This document shows, one piece after another, positions 44,506 through 54,791 of a stretch of DNA of 64,000 nt. The DNA lies in assembly GCA_013334755.1 (NCBI GenBank), contig JAAXWX010000002.1, forward strand, positions 1 to 64,000, given 5' to 3'. Source of the DNA: Chlorobiaceae bacterium (lineage in GTDB: Bacteria; Bacteroidota; Chlorobiia; Chlorobiales; Chlorobiaceae). Numbering within the stretch: the first letter of the stretch is position 1; each line of letters starts with the position of its first letter. The position numbers were made by a program, and so were the translations under genes. The notes beneath the pieces are model-generated. The model searched no databases. It worked only from the letters and a program-made list of their open reading frames with translations, and was not told where the DNA came from.

Positions 44506-45174
44506 TCAGAGAAGGGAGCTTTCCCTGAAGCTGAACCATCCCGTTTTTCCTATAATAATGTGATCCAGCAAGTCTATCTGGATGACGGCGCTTGCCTGTT
44601 TGAGGAGGTTTGTTACCTGCTTGTCGGCACTGCTTGGCTCAACGTCGCCTGACGGGTGGTTATGTACAAGTATGATGGCGTGAGAGCTCTCTTTTATTGC
44701 GCCCTTGAAAACCTCTCTTGGGTGAATGAGTGCGGCATTCAGCGTTCCGACAGAAACAAGTTCAGTTTTGATGATCTGGTTTTTGGTGTTCAGATGCAGC
44801 ACAAAGAGATGTTCTTTCGTTTCATCCGGAATCCGGCCGCTCATATATTCAAAAATGTCTCTTGCAGCCTGAATTTTTTTATTGAGATTACGGCTATAGT
44901 GGAGCCTTTTGTTCAGCTCAAAAATGGCAACGATCTGCATGGCTTTTGTTTCCCCGATTCCCTTTATCTCCTGCAGCTCTCCGAGCGTGATATTAGCCAG
45001 TTTTTCAAGTCCGAATCGGGCGATAAGCTCATTGCAGGTATCAACAATGTTGTGATTTTTTGTTCCGGTTCGCAGGATAATCGCCAGAAGTTCAGCCGGG
45101 CTGAGTGATGCTGGTCCACTGCTGAGAAAGCGCTCCCTTGGTCTGTTTTCAGGGTCAAAATCATGGATTTTCAT
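44506..45174 (-). CDS. radC: RadC family JAB-domain protein
   Basis: [61 protein letters not shown]. Confidence 0.94.
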   Translation of the reverse strand: MKIHDFDPENRPRERFLSSGPASLSPAELLAIILRTGTKNHNIVDTCNELIARFGLEKLANITLGELQEIKGIGETKAMQIVAIFELNKRLHYSRNLNKKIQAARDIFEYMSGRIPDETKEHLFVLHLNTKNQIIKTELVSVGTLNAALIHPREVFKGAIKESSHAIILVHNHPSGDVEPSSADKQVTNLLKQASAVIQIDLLDHIIIGKTGWFSFRESSLL

Positions 45175-45263
45175 TATTCATCCCTTACCCTTGGTGTTGT
45201 ATACGCGTAATGTTGTGAGCGTAATATTTATATAAAATTAACGTAAAGAAAAGGAGGTAAAAG

Positions 45264-45380
45264 ATGAAATGCTTTTCTGTTTTTTGTTCAGGTATTGTTG
45301 AGAGGTGTTGCCACAAATCGTCCCGTGCGGTCAAAATCTTTGACAGTTCATCCACCCCGAAAGCCCTGTTATGTCAATAG
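45264..45380 (+). CDS. Candidate 38-aa Cys-rich small ORF (not in the supplied ORF track)
   Basis: AAGGAGGT 5 nt before ATG 45264; MKCFSVFCSGIVERCCHKSSRAVKIFDSSSTPKALLCQ*; the stop codon lies inside a hairpin. Confidence 0.45.
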   Translation: MKCFSVFCSGIVERCCHKSSRAVKIFDSSSTPKALLCQ

Positions 45381-45394
45381 GGCTGTTTGTTTTG
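45362..45394 (+). terminator. Likely intrinsic terminator
   Basis: AGCCCT-GTTATGTCAAT-AGGGCT followed by GTTTGTTTTG. Confidence 0.6.
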
Positions 45395-45460
45395 TCATAC
45401 CTTCACAATCAGGGTAATTTTATATCTTTGAGTAGTATTGTCAATCAAAAAGGGAGAATC

Positions 45461-46036
45461 ATGAAACTCAAAGCAGTATTTATTTTGATGATGGTATTAC
45501 TTGCAACTCATGGAGTGGTGATAGGTAGCGTGAATCAATCGGTAAAGAAAGATGTTACGCAACAATCATCATCACAAATTTTGATTGAAATGGCTGAAGA
45601 TGCAGTCAGAAAAGTGCTTAAAGATCCTTATGCAGCTCAATTCCGAAATGTACACGTCGGGCATGAAGATTTTAAGCCTGTGCGTGGGGAAGTAAATGCT
45701 AAAAATAGCTATGGAAGGTATAATGGATTTGAAAAATTTTTTGTCGGTATGATAAACGGGAAGGAAGAGGTTGGTCTTGAGAGTGATTTTAAAAAGATTC
45801 TTAGCAGAAAGACAAAATCATATGATACTGAATTGGGGATGCCGCCACAGTCAAACCGTGCTTTTTCAGCAAAGCTTCGCGACCTTACGCGGGGAGACGA
45901 GTCTATTCAGATTCTTTTTGATGATGATGCCGTGAAATATGGAGATGGAACTATTTTGGCAGCCTATAAAAAATCAAGCAAAACCTACAAAAAAGTCATG
46001 CGTCTGCAAAGAATAATGTTTGTGGAAGGGTGGTAG
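45461..46036 (+). CDS. Hypothetical exported protein
   Basis: AGGGAGAATCATG; signal peptide MKLKAVFILMMVLLATHGVVIG; contains AEDAVRKVLKDPYAAQFRNVHVG. Confidence 0.7.
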   Translation: MKLKAVFILMMVLLATHGVVIGSVNQSVKKDVTQQSSSQILIEMAEDAVRKVLKDPYAAQFRNVHVGHEDFKPVRGEVNAKNSYGRYNGFEKFFVGMINGKEEVGLESDFKKILSRKTKSYDTELGMPPQSNRAFSAKLRDLTRGDESIQILFDDDAVKYGDGTILAAYKKSSKTYKKVMRLQRIMFVEGW

Positions 46037-46057
46037 CAGCATTTTTATAAGTTAATG

Positions 46058-46095
46058 TGAAAAAGCCCGGTATGCAGCCGGGCTTTTTCATTTCT
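46058..46095. terminator. Bidirectional intrinsic terminator between convergent genes
   Basis: GAAAAAGCCCGG-TATGCAG-CCGGGCTTTTTC. Confidence 0.9.
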
Positions 46096-46162
46096 TGTCA
46101 AGTTTAATTGCTTTCTGATGGTTTTTTGCCCATCATAAAAGCAATTTTTTTAAAGAATTAAC

Positions 46163-48097
<1,935 letters not shown>

Positions 48098-48164
48098 TTA
48101 TTTGATGGTGATAGAAAAAAACGGATTCAAAATGCATGACCATCCACGATGGACGGTCATCATC

Positions 48165-48563
48165 TTAATTGATTGAAATTTCTTTTGTTTTTTTTACAGG
48201 CGATGCTTTTGGAAGTATTACATGAAGGATTCCATTATTGAAATCAGCATTAATATTTTCCTGATCAATCATCTCGCCAAGATTAAAGCTTCTCGAGAAG
48301 CTTCCTGATGATCGCTCTACGCGGTGGTAATTTTTCGTTGTCTCTTCCGTTTCCTGTTTTCTTTCCGCTTTTATGGTGAGTACATCATCTTCAATATTGA
48401 GTGAGATATTCTCCTTTGTAATACCTGGAAGTTCTGCATCAATATGAAAACCCTTCTCATCTTCCGAAATATCAACCTTGAACGCGGGAGCAGAAGGTAA
48501 TTGCGCGCCAGACCAGATGTCATCAAACAGTTTAAGCGGATCTTTTGATAATTTTAACAGCAT
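48165..48563 (-). CDS. hsp20: Small heat shock protein Hsp20/alpha-crystallin
   Basis: [31 protein letters not shown]...[13 protein letters not shown]; start at [17 protein letters not shown], with SD upstream. Confidence 0.94.
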   Translation of the reverse strand: MLLKLSKDPLKLFDDIWSGAQLPSAPAFKVDISEDEKGFHIDAELPGITKENISLNIEDDVLTIKAERKQETEETTKNYHRVERSSGSFSRSFNLGEMIDQENINADFNNGILHVILPKASPVKKTKEISIN

Positions 48564-48670
48564 GCCTTTCTCCTTTTTCACTTTTGCGTTGTTGTTATTT
48601 AATAATCTTTGCAATGAATAAACCGCTGAACCTTATACAGCAAAGATCATGCCAACGCCGGAATCACCTG

Positions 48671-48736
48671 TTTTGACTTATTATATTTGTCAAAAGTGAC
48701 GCATATACGACAAAATAGTTATGCTTTTTTGTCGTA
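48671..48736. promoter_or_regulatory. Pair of inverted repeats upstream of hsp20
   Basis: TTTTGAC-N11-GTCAAAA (48671-48695) and TACGACAAAA-N11-TTTTGTCGTA (48706-48736). Confidence 0.55.
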
Positions 48737-48800
48737 GTGAAAAAATGTCAGACAGTGGTGGTAAAGAGAGCTGCAGGAATCGGATTGAGGATCAGAGAGA

Positions 48801-49196
48801 TCAGGCGGAGTGATTTGTTTGGATTTTCTGTACCCAGCAGAGGCGTTCCTGAAGGTTTTCAACAACACTTTTTGAACTTAGATAACAGGAGTAAACGACA
48901 CTTTCATCGGCTATGCGATAATAGCATTTCAATCCCTCTTTTCTTCGGCTTACAACACCGCATTCGTGCATCAGGGCCAGATGTTTGGAGATGTTTGCCT
49001 GGCTCGTATTCACTTCGTTGACGATCTCCTGTACCGTATGTTCCTGCCCGCAGAGAAAGCGCAATATCTTAAGTCGCATAGGTTCAGAGAGCAGCTTGAA
49101 TCGATTTGAAACGGCTACAAGCATTTCATCCGGCATATTAAGGTGCCATGTTTTAACCTCTTCTTCTGTGATGGTAACCGTCTTGCTCATGACCAT
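48801..49196 (-). CDS. ArsR-family winged-helix transcriptional regulator
   Basis: [63 protein letters not shown]. Confidence 0.92.
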   Translation of the reverse strand: MVMSKTVTITEEEVKTWHLNMPDEMLVAVSNRFKLLSEPMRLKILRFLCGQEHTVQEIVNEVNTSQANISKHLALMHECGVVSRRKEGLKCYYRIADESVVYSCYLSSKSVVENLQERLCWVQKIQTNHSA

Positions 49197-49345
49197 GAAA
49201 AACCTGTTGTTGCCTGGAGATTTGTTCTTCTCTTTGCAGTTGCTATTACGTATTAGGGTTTGAATGCCTATATAGTTCTTTATTTATCCAATTCAAACCG
49301 TGCACAACCTGAATGTTGTGATATTGGTGGATATCGTGTAAAGAA

Positions 49346-49603
49346 CTATTCATAAAGAAGGGTGTCTTCATGCTCTTTGGTACCAAGGCTGGTAAGTTGC
49401 ATGATCGACATAATCAGAGCCTGAGGAGCCTTAAACTGAATAATTTTTTCTTTGATGATCATCTTGGTTTTTTTTGCGTCTTCAAATTCCAGTCTGCACT
49501 CTTCACATTCCGAAAGATGCAGGAGAAATTCCTGTTCTTCATTCAGAGAAAGCTCGCCATCTACAGAGGCACTGATGAGTACGCCAGCTTTTTTGCAGTT
49601 CAT
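49346..49603 (-). CDS. Anti-sigma factor with zinc-finger-like HC2 motif
   Basis: MNCKKAGVLISASVDGELSLNEEQEFLLHLSECEECRLEFEDAK; directly downstream of an ECF sigma gene. Confidence 0.75.
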   Translation of the reverse strand: MNCKKAGVLISASVDGELSLNEEQEFLLHLSECEECRLEFEDAKKTKMIIKEKIIQFKAPQALIMSIMQLTSLGTKEHEDTLLYE

Positions 49604-49631
49604 AGTAAAAAAAGTTTGTGCGTATTGATGT

Positions 49632-50261
49632 TTATTGAGAATTATTGGTGTTGAAGCCATATTTTTTTGCATATCCTTCAAGTTGAGCTCGAAGAAGTTT
49701 TCTGCCACGGTATAACCTGGATCTTACTGTACCAATAGGGCTCTCTACCATATTTGCAATCTCTTCATAGGTAAAACCTTCAATATCACACAATTGAATC
49801 ACTTCCCTGAACTCTTCCGGTAATGAGTGAAGCGCCTGATAGACCTCTTCGTGCAGTAATGAATGAAAATAATCGCTTTCTGTTTCACTGGTGTCACTCC
49901 GGGTGTCCTTAATCGAATGATAAAAATCTTTAATAAGATCGTAATCAACCTTTCCCGGCTCTTTCGAGTTTTTGCGAAACCGGTTGATATAGTTGTTTTT
50001 CAGGATTTTAAACAGCCATGCCTTGCAGTTTGTTCCCCGCTCGAAAGAATTAAAAAATCGATAAGCCTTGAGGTAGGTTTCCTGTACCAGATCCTCCGCA
50101 TCACTCGGATTCATGGTTAAGTGAAGTGCATAGTTGTATAGCGCATTGAGATGAACTATGGCTTCACGTTGAAACTCGAGTTGCTTTTGATGCTCTTCAC
50201 GGGACAGTGACTCTTTTTTTGTCCTGGTTTTTGTGTGACGAGTCGGATCGGGTTTATCCAT
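49632..50261 (-). CDS. ECF-type RNA polymerase sigma factor
   Basis: [88 protein letters not shown]. Confidence 0.94.
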   Translation of the reverse strand: MDKPDPTRHTKTRTKKESLSREEHQKQLEFQREAIVHLNALYNYALHLTMNPSDAEDLVQETYLKAYRFFNSFERGTNCKAWLFKILKNNYINRFRKNSKEPGKVDYDLIKDFYHSIKDTRSDTSETESDYFHSLLHEEVYQALHSLPEEFREVIQLCDIEGFTYEEIANMVESPIGTVRSRLYRGRKLLRAQLEGYAKKYGFNTNNSQ

Positions 50262-50386
50262 GAGCTTAAGTCTTCCGGGTTCAAATAGCGTTATTATGCA
50301 ATCAGGACGTCGTTTCTGTTAAAATAATTAATTTAAAGCAATATATTTTAAGGCTTTTCTGAACTTCCGCAATAAAATGCAAACGG

Positions 50387-51910
50387 ATGTGTTCTATGAA
50401 TGAATCTGCCGATGTCATCGTTATCGGCTCTGGAATAGGAGGTCTTACTGCTGCAGCTCTGCTTCAGGAAAGGGGTATTTCAACACTCGTTTTCGAAAAG
50501 AACCGTTATGCGGGGGGCAGTTGCTCTTCATTTCAGCGGGAGGGTTACCGGTTTGATGCAGGTGCATCGGTTTTTTACGGTTTTGGTGACAATGGAGTGA
50601 GTGGTACGCTGAACCTGCATACGAGAATTTTCCGGAAACTGGGTATTGATGTTCAAACCATACCTGATCCGGTTCAGATACATTATCATTTGCCCAACGG
50701 TTTTGCTGTACCGACCTATTATGATCGTCATGCATTTCTGGATACACTTGCTGCCCGTTTTCCGCATGAAGCCGAAGGCATACATAACTTTTATGGTGAA
50801 CTTGATGATGTTTATGACATTCTCAGCTCCATGCCTGCCGGTTCTCTTGAAGATGTGACACACCTGCTCTCAGTTGGTGCGGCTAATCCATTAAAAACGG
50901 TTGCGCTTGCCTTGAAGAGTTTTCGTTCAATGGGTAAAACCGCAAGGAGGTATATCCATGATGAAGAGCTTTTGCGTTTTATTGATATTGAGGCTTATTC
51001 CTGGGCTGTGCAGGATGCTCTCTCAACACCACTGGTCAATGCAGGCATCTGTCTTGCTGACCGACATTTCGGCGGCATCAACTATCCCGTTGGCGGTTCC
51101 GGCGCTATACCCGAGGCTTTATGCAAAGGGATCAGGAAGTTCGGCGGACGTATCTGCTATCAATCCGAAGTTGCAGAGATTCTCGTTGACAACGGGAAGA
51201 CATATGGTGTGAGGCTTGTCGATGGTTCAGAACATTATGCGAAAGCGGTTATCAGCAATGCTACCGTTTGGGATACCTTTAACCGGCTTGTCACTGATGC
51301 ACGTTACCGGGTTGAGGAAAATAAATTTATGCGAGCATCAAGCTGGTTCCAGCTTTTTCTGGGTGTTGATGCCGCCGTTATTCCTGAGGGATTTTATGTG
51401 CATCATGTTCTTGTCGATGACTGGAAAAGTTATAACAAGTTGGGCGGTACCATCTATTTTTCTGCGCCGACTATTCTTGATCCGTCACTTGCTCCTCCCG
51501 GCAAGCATATAGTCCATGCATTTGTTACCGGAGAGGTTGAAGAGTGGCAGCACTTAGAGAGGGGAAGCAATGCATATCTGGAAGCAAAGGAGGCGTTTGC
51601 AGCAGGGGTGATAGCACGGACAGAGAAAATTTTGCCAGGATTGTCAAAGGCCATTGAGCTGAAAGTGTTTGCAACGCCACAGACCCATGAGCGTTATCTC
51701 AACCGCTTTAAAGGATCGTATGGTCCATTGCTTAAACCAGGTCAAAATATTCTTCAGAAACCCCAGAACACGACGTCGATAAAAAATCTTTTTGCCGCAG
51801 GAGACAGTACCTTTCCGGGGCAAGGTGTCATAGCGGTGACCTATTCCGGGGTATCGTGTGCTTCCTATATTGCAAGAAAATTTGGCAAGCCGCTTGACGA
51901 GCTGTTGTAA
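50387..51910 (+). CDS. crtH: Carotene isomerase-like FAD-dependent oxidoreductase (CrtH-type)
   Basis: DVIVIGSGIGGLTAAALLQERGISTLVFEKNRYAGGSCSSFQREGYRFDAGASVFYGFGD; YPVGGSGAIPEAL; C-terminal LFAAGDSTFPGQGVIAVTYSG. Confidence 0.82.
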   Translation: MCSMNESADVIVIGSGIGGLTAAALLQERGISTLVFEKNRYAGGSCSSFQREGYRFDAGASVFYGFGDNGVSGTLNLHTRIFRKLGIDVQTIPDPVQIHYHLPNGFAVPTYYDRHAFLDTLAARFPHEAEGIHNFYGELDDVYDILSSMPAGSLEDVTHLLSVGAANPLKTVALALKSFRSMGKTARRYIHDEELLRFIDIEAYSWAVQDALSTPLVNAGICLADRHFGGINYPVGGSGAIPEALCKGIRKFGGRICYQSEVAEILVDNGKTYGVRLVDGSEHYAKAVISNATVWDTFNRLVTDARYRVEENKFMRASSWFQLFLGVDAAVIPEGFYVHHVLVDDWKSYNKLGGTIYFSAPTILDPSLAPPGKHIVHAFVTGEVEEWQHLERGSNAYLEAKEAFAAGVIARTEKILPGLSKAIELKVFATPQTHERYLNRFKGSYGPLLKPGQNILQKPQNTTSIKNLFAAGDSTFPGQGVIAVTYSGVSCASYIARKFGKPLDELL

Positions 51911-51919
51911 AGCTGCATT

Positions 51920-53140
51920 TTACGAAGCGGCAAGCAGCATATCTATTTCTCTGTAGGGAAAATCGGTCATTTCAGCAAGAATTTTCTTGGTAACGTAGCC
52001 CTTGAATATGTAGGTTCCTTTCCTCAAACTGTTGCTTTTCCAGAGAATATCCGAAATAGTCTCATGTTCTGTTAGTTTCAGAAGAAAGGGAAGAAGGGTG
52101 TTGGTCAGGGCGAAAGAGGCGGTTTTTGCAACGGCGGATGGAATGTTCGGAACACAATAATGAGTAACCCCATGCTTGACATAAATAGGATTGGTATGGG
52201 AAGTATGACGGCTGGTGGCGAAACAGGCGCCCTGATCAATCGAAACGTCTATAATGACTGAGCCGGGTTTCATGGATTTTACCACCAGCTCACTTACCAG
52301 TGGTTTGATTATTTTTTGTCTCGGGCTCAATGCGCCGATCATCACGTCAGAGACCTTTGCAAGCTCAGCAATATAATGATCGTTTGCGATTGCTGTGACA
52401 AGATGCCGGTTGAAAAATGCTTCGAACCTTCTCAGGCGGTTGATCTCCTTGTCGATTACGGTGACCTGCGCGCCAAGTCCAAGCGCATCCTGCGCAGCAA
52501 AAAGTCCAACGGTTCCAGCACCGATAATAGTGACATAGGCGGGTGGTACACCCGCAATGCCTCCCAGGAGAATACCGCTGCCGCCATAACCGGTTTCAAG
52601 ATATTTTGCCGCAGTTTGTATGGCAAGTGAGCCGGCTATTTCGCTTAGTGTCCTTACTATAGGCAGTTCGCCGTCCCTTGTTTCAATAAATTCGAATCCG
52701 AGGGCAGTGATGTTTTTCTCAAGCAGAGTTTTAATCAGACTGTGCGTGACAGTGCCGAGATGGAGAGCTGAAATAAGCAACTGTCCCGGCATAAAGAGTG
52801 ACAGCTCTTCAGGCTGGGGTGGAGAAACCTTTACGATGACGTTGGATTGCTGGTACAACTCTTCAGGTGATTCAGCAATTTTCGCTCCAGCTTCGCTGTA
52901 TGCCATATCAGAAAAGTTGCAGAAATTCCCGGCAGATTTTTCAATGATCACCTTGATTCCCTGCTCAACCAGTATTTGAACGCCTGGAGGTGAAATTGCT
53001 ACGCGACGTTCATCCTGAGCCCGTTCTTTGGGTATTCCCAGAATAATGTCCATGGTTTTTTCGGGCTTGATCAGCCAGCGTTCAAGAGTTTTGGCTCCAA
53101 GCTCAAACTCGACATTTCCAATGTCAGAAGAATACCCCAT
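51920..53140 (-). CDS. ald: Alanine dehydrogenase / PntA-like family
   Basis: MDIILGIPKERAQDERRVAISPPGVQILVEQGIKVIIEKSAG; VTIIGAGTVGLFAAQDALGLGAQVTVIDKEINRLRR; VPNIPSAVAKTASFALTN. Confidence 0.88.
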   Translation of the reverse strand: MGYSSDIGNVEFELGAKTLERWLIKPEKTMDIILGIPKERAQDERRVAISPPGVQILVEQGIKVIIEKSAGNFCNFSDMAYSEAGAKIAESPEELYQQSNVIVKVSPPQPEELSLFMPGQLLISALHLGTVTHSLIKTLLEKNITALGFEFIETRDGELPIVRTLSEIAGSLAIQTAAKYLETGYGGSGILLGGIAGVPPAYVTIIGAGTVGLFAAQDALGLGAQVTVIDKEINRLRRFEAFFNRHLVTAIANDHYIAELAKVSDVMIGALSPRQKIIKPLVSELVVKSMKPGSVIIDVSIDQGACFATSRHTSHTNPIYVKHGVTHYCVPNIPSAVAKTASFALTNTLLPFLLKLTEHETISDILWKSNSLRKGTYIFKGYVTKKILAEMTDFPYREIDMLLAAS

Positions 53141-53187
53141 CAGGAGTTCATGATTGTCGTTTCTACCCGATCAAAAAAAGGGAAAAA

Positions 53188-53880
53188 CTACTTTACAGAT
53201 ATTTTTACCGGTTCAATAACCGGAGTTTTTTCAGTCTCGCAGCAGGAACAGGTTGTTCCAGGCAGATGGAGACGTCCTCCAGAAGCATTGCAGACAAAGT
53301 CTGTCGCACTGTTCAATACTCCTTTTCCCCCCTCAGCAAGAATAGTCGCGGGATATTGCAGAAAGGGGAAGGTTTCCATGATGGTACTGGCAGCAAGCTG
53401 TGATGCTTGAACCAGTCCGTTGCCGATCTTGCCGAGAGAATCGCCGGGATTCATCTGCCCTTTTTTGACTCTGTCAAAAAGGTTTCCTGCGCCTTCAGGC
53501 AGTTTATTGACAACATTATAGCCGATGGTCTGGGCATAGATGACAAAGCCCGGAACATTCAATCCAATAACAAGGCGTCTGAGGTGCTCAGCCCTTGAAA
53601 GAACCCGCAGATTTCCCTCTTTGACGATAACACTCTGGCAGCCAAGCCGTCCCCCTTCCTGAAAAAGTTTGTCAGAAATAAAGGCTTTCTCAATTTTGGT
53701 CGGTGGTGAAAGACATTCCATACCTTCCTTGACATAGACAAAGCAACTCTGGCAGATTCCGTTTCCTCCACAGATGTAACCTATATGGCATTTGTGGTGT
53801 TGCGCAACCTTCAGGAGCAAATCACCTGTTTTTGCTTCGCAAGGTTTATCGTTGATGAAGATGATCATGGTTTCCTGCAA
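53188..53880 (-). CDS. Chlorosome-envelope-type [2Fe-2S] protein (CsmI/J/X family)
   Basis: N-terminal [31 protein letters not shown]...GGRLGCQS ferredoxin domain plus a non-ferredoxin C-terminal region. Confidence 0.75.
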   Translation of the reverse strand: MQETMIIFINDKPCEAKTGDLLLKVAQHHKCHIGYICGGNGICQSCFVYVKEGMECLSPPTKIEKAFISDKLFQEGGRLGCQSVIVKEGNLRVLSRAEHLRRLVIGLNVPGFVIYAQTIGYNVVNKLPEGAGNLFDRVKKGQMNPGDSLGKIGNGLVQASQLAASTIMETFPFLQYPATILAEGGKGVLNSATDFVCNASGGRLHLPGTTCSCCETEKTPVIEPVKISVK

Positions 53881-53941
53881 TTAATGGTGAGTTAATGAAA
53901 CCGTCATTGATCTTGTTCCATGTTAAAATATACAAAATTTT

Positions 53942-54006
53942 GCTGCAGCCTCAACCCAACCTCATGGTTCTCATCAGGATAAGATAGGTTTGACTGAGGC
54001 TGCAGG
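53942..54006. other. Large intergenic hairpin between tandem chlorosome-type genes
   Basis: CTGCAGCCTCA (53943-53953) / TGAGGCTGCAG (53995-54005), with additional inner AACCT/AGGTT pairing. Confidence 0.65.
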
Positions 54007-54034
54007 TGGTACACAAGGAATATTAAGGCGTTTA

Positions 54035-54667
54035 TTACGCAGCAATATGCCTTGTCGTAATCTGGGTGACCTTTCCGTTGTTGTTCCTGCTGCTTGATGA
54101 TTCACAGGAACTTGATTCGTTCTCAAAAAGTTTTGTACTCTCAGTATGTTCATGATCAGCTTCTCCTGAAAATGGTAAGGTAAAAGCCTGAATCATAAGC
54201 TGTATGGCGTCTCCGATTCCGCCGATAATATCTGTAAACAGCTGCAACAGATCAAAATCCCTTCTGGACTGTAGACGCATGGTATCAGGAAACTTGACAA
54301 GTGCTTCTCGCCCCATTTTTGCTGCATACCCGGCCAATTGCAGTGGATTTGTTTCAAACATGTGTTTGACCTCTTCGACTGCAGATATGACTTTTATCGT
54401 TCCGGGTTTTTCAACTGTTGCCATACAAGCCATTCTTGTTCCTTCAACGATAAGGTTATCAGAGAGAAGGGCTTTTTCCTCTTCACTAAGCGGAGAAAGC
54501 AATTCACTGCCTTCGATGACCTTGACGTAGCATGTTTGACAAATACCGTTTCCTCCGCAGAAGTATCCTATATGTGCATGGTTGCTGCGAGCAATATCAA
54601 GTAATCTGTCACCCTTGTTTGCCTCATAGAGGTTATTATTGATCGAGATATTCATGATGTTTGACAT
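54035..54667 (-). CDS. Chlorosome-envelope-type [2Fe-2S] protein (CsmI/J/X family), paralog
   Basis: [54 protein letters not shown]; same architecture as the neighbouring gene. Confidence 0.75.
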   Translation of the reverse strand: MSNIMNISINNNLYEANKGDRLLDIARSNHAHIGYFCGGNGICQTCYVKVIEGSELLSPLSEEEKALLSDNLIVEGTRMACMATVEKPGTIKVISAVEEVKHMFETNPLQLAGYAAKMGREALVKFPDTMRLQSRRDFDLLQLFTDIIGGIGDAIQLMIQAFTLPFSGEADHEHTESTKLFENESSSCESSSSRNNNGKVTQITTRHIAA

Positions 54668-54791
54668 GTTATGATTCTAAAAATACAAGACATTTATTGT
54701 CTTGTTAAGCATAACATCAAAGTTGCCGGAATAGTTGCGGATTGATTGAGAACAATTGAAAAAGGCAACAATGATCAGGTATGCAACTTGT

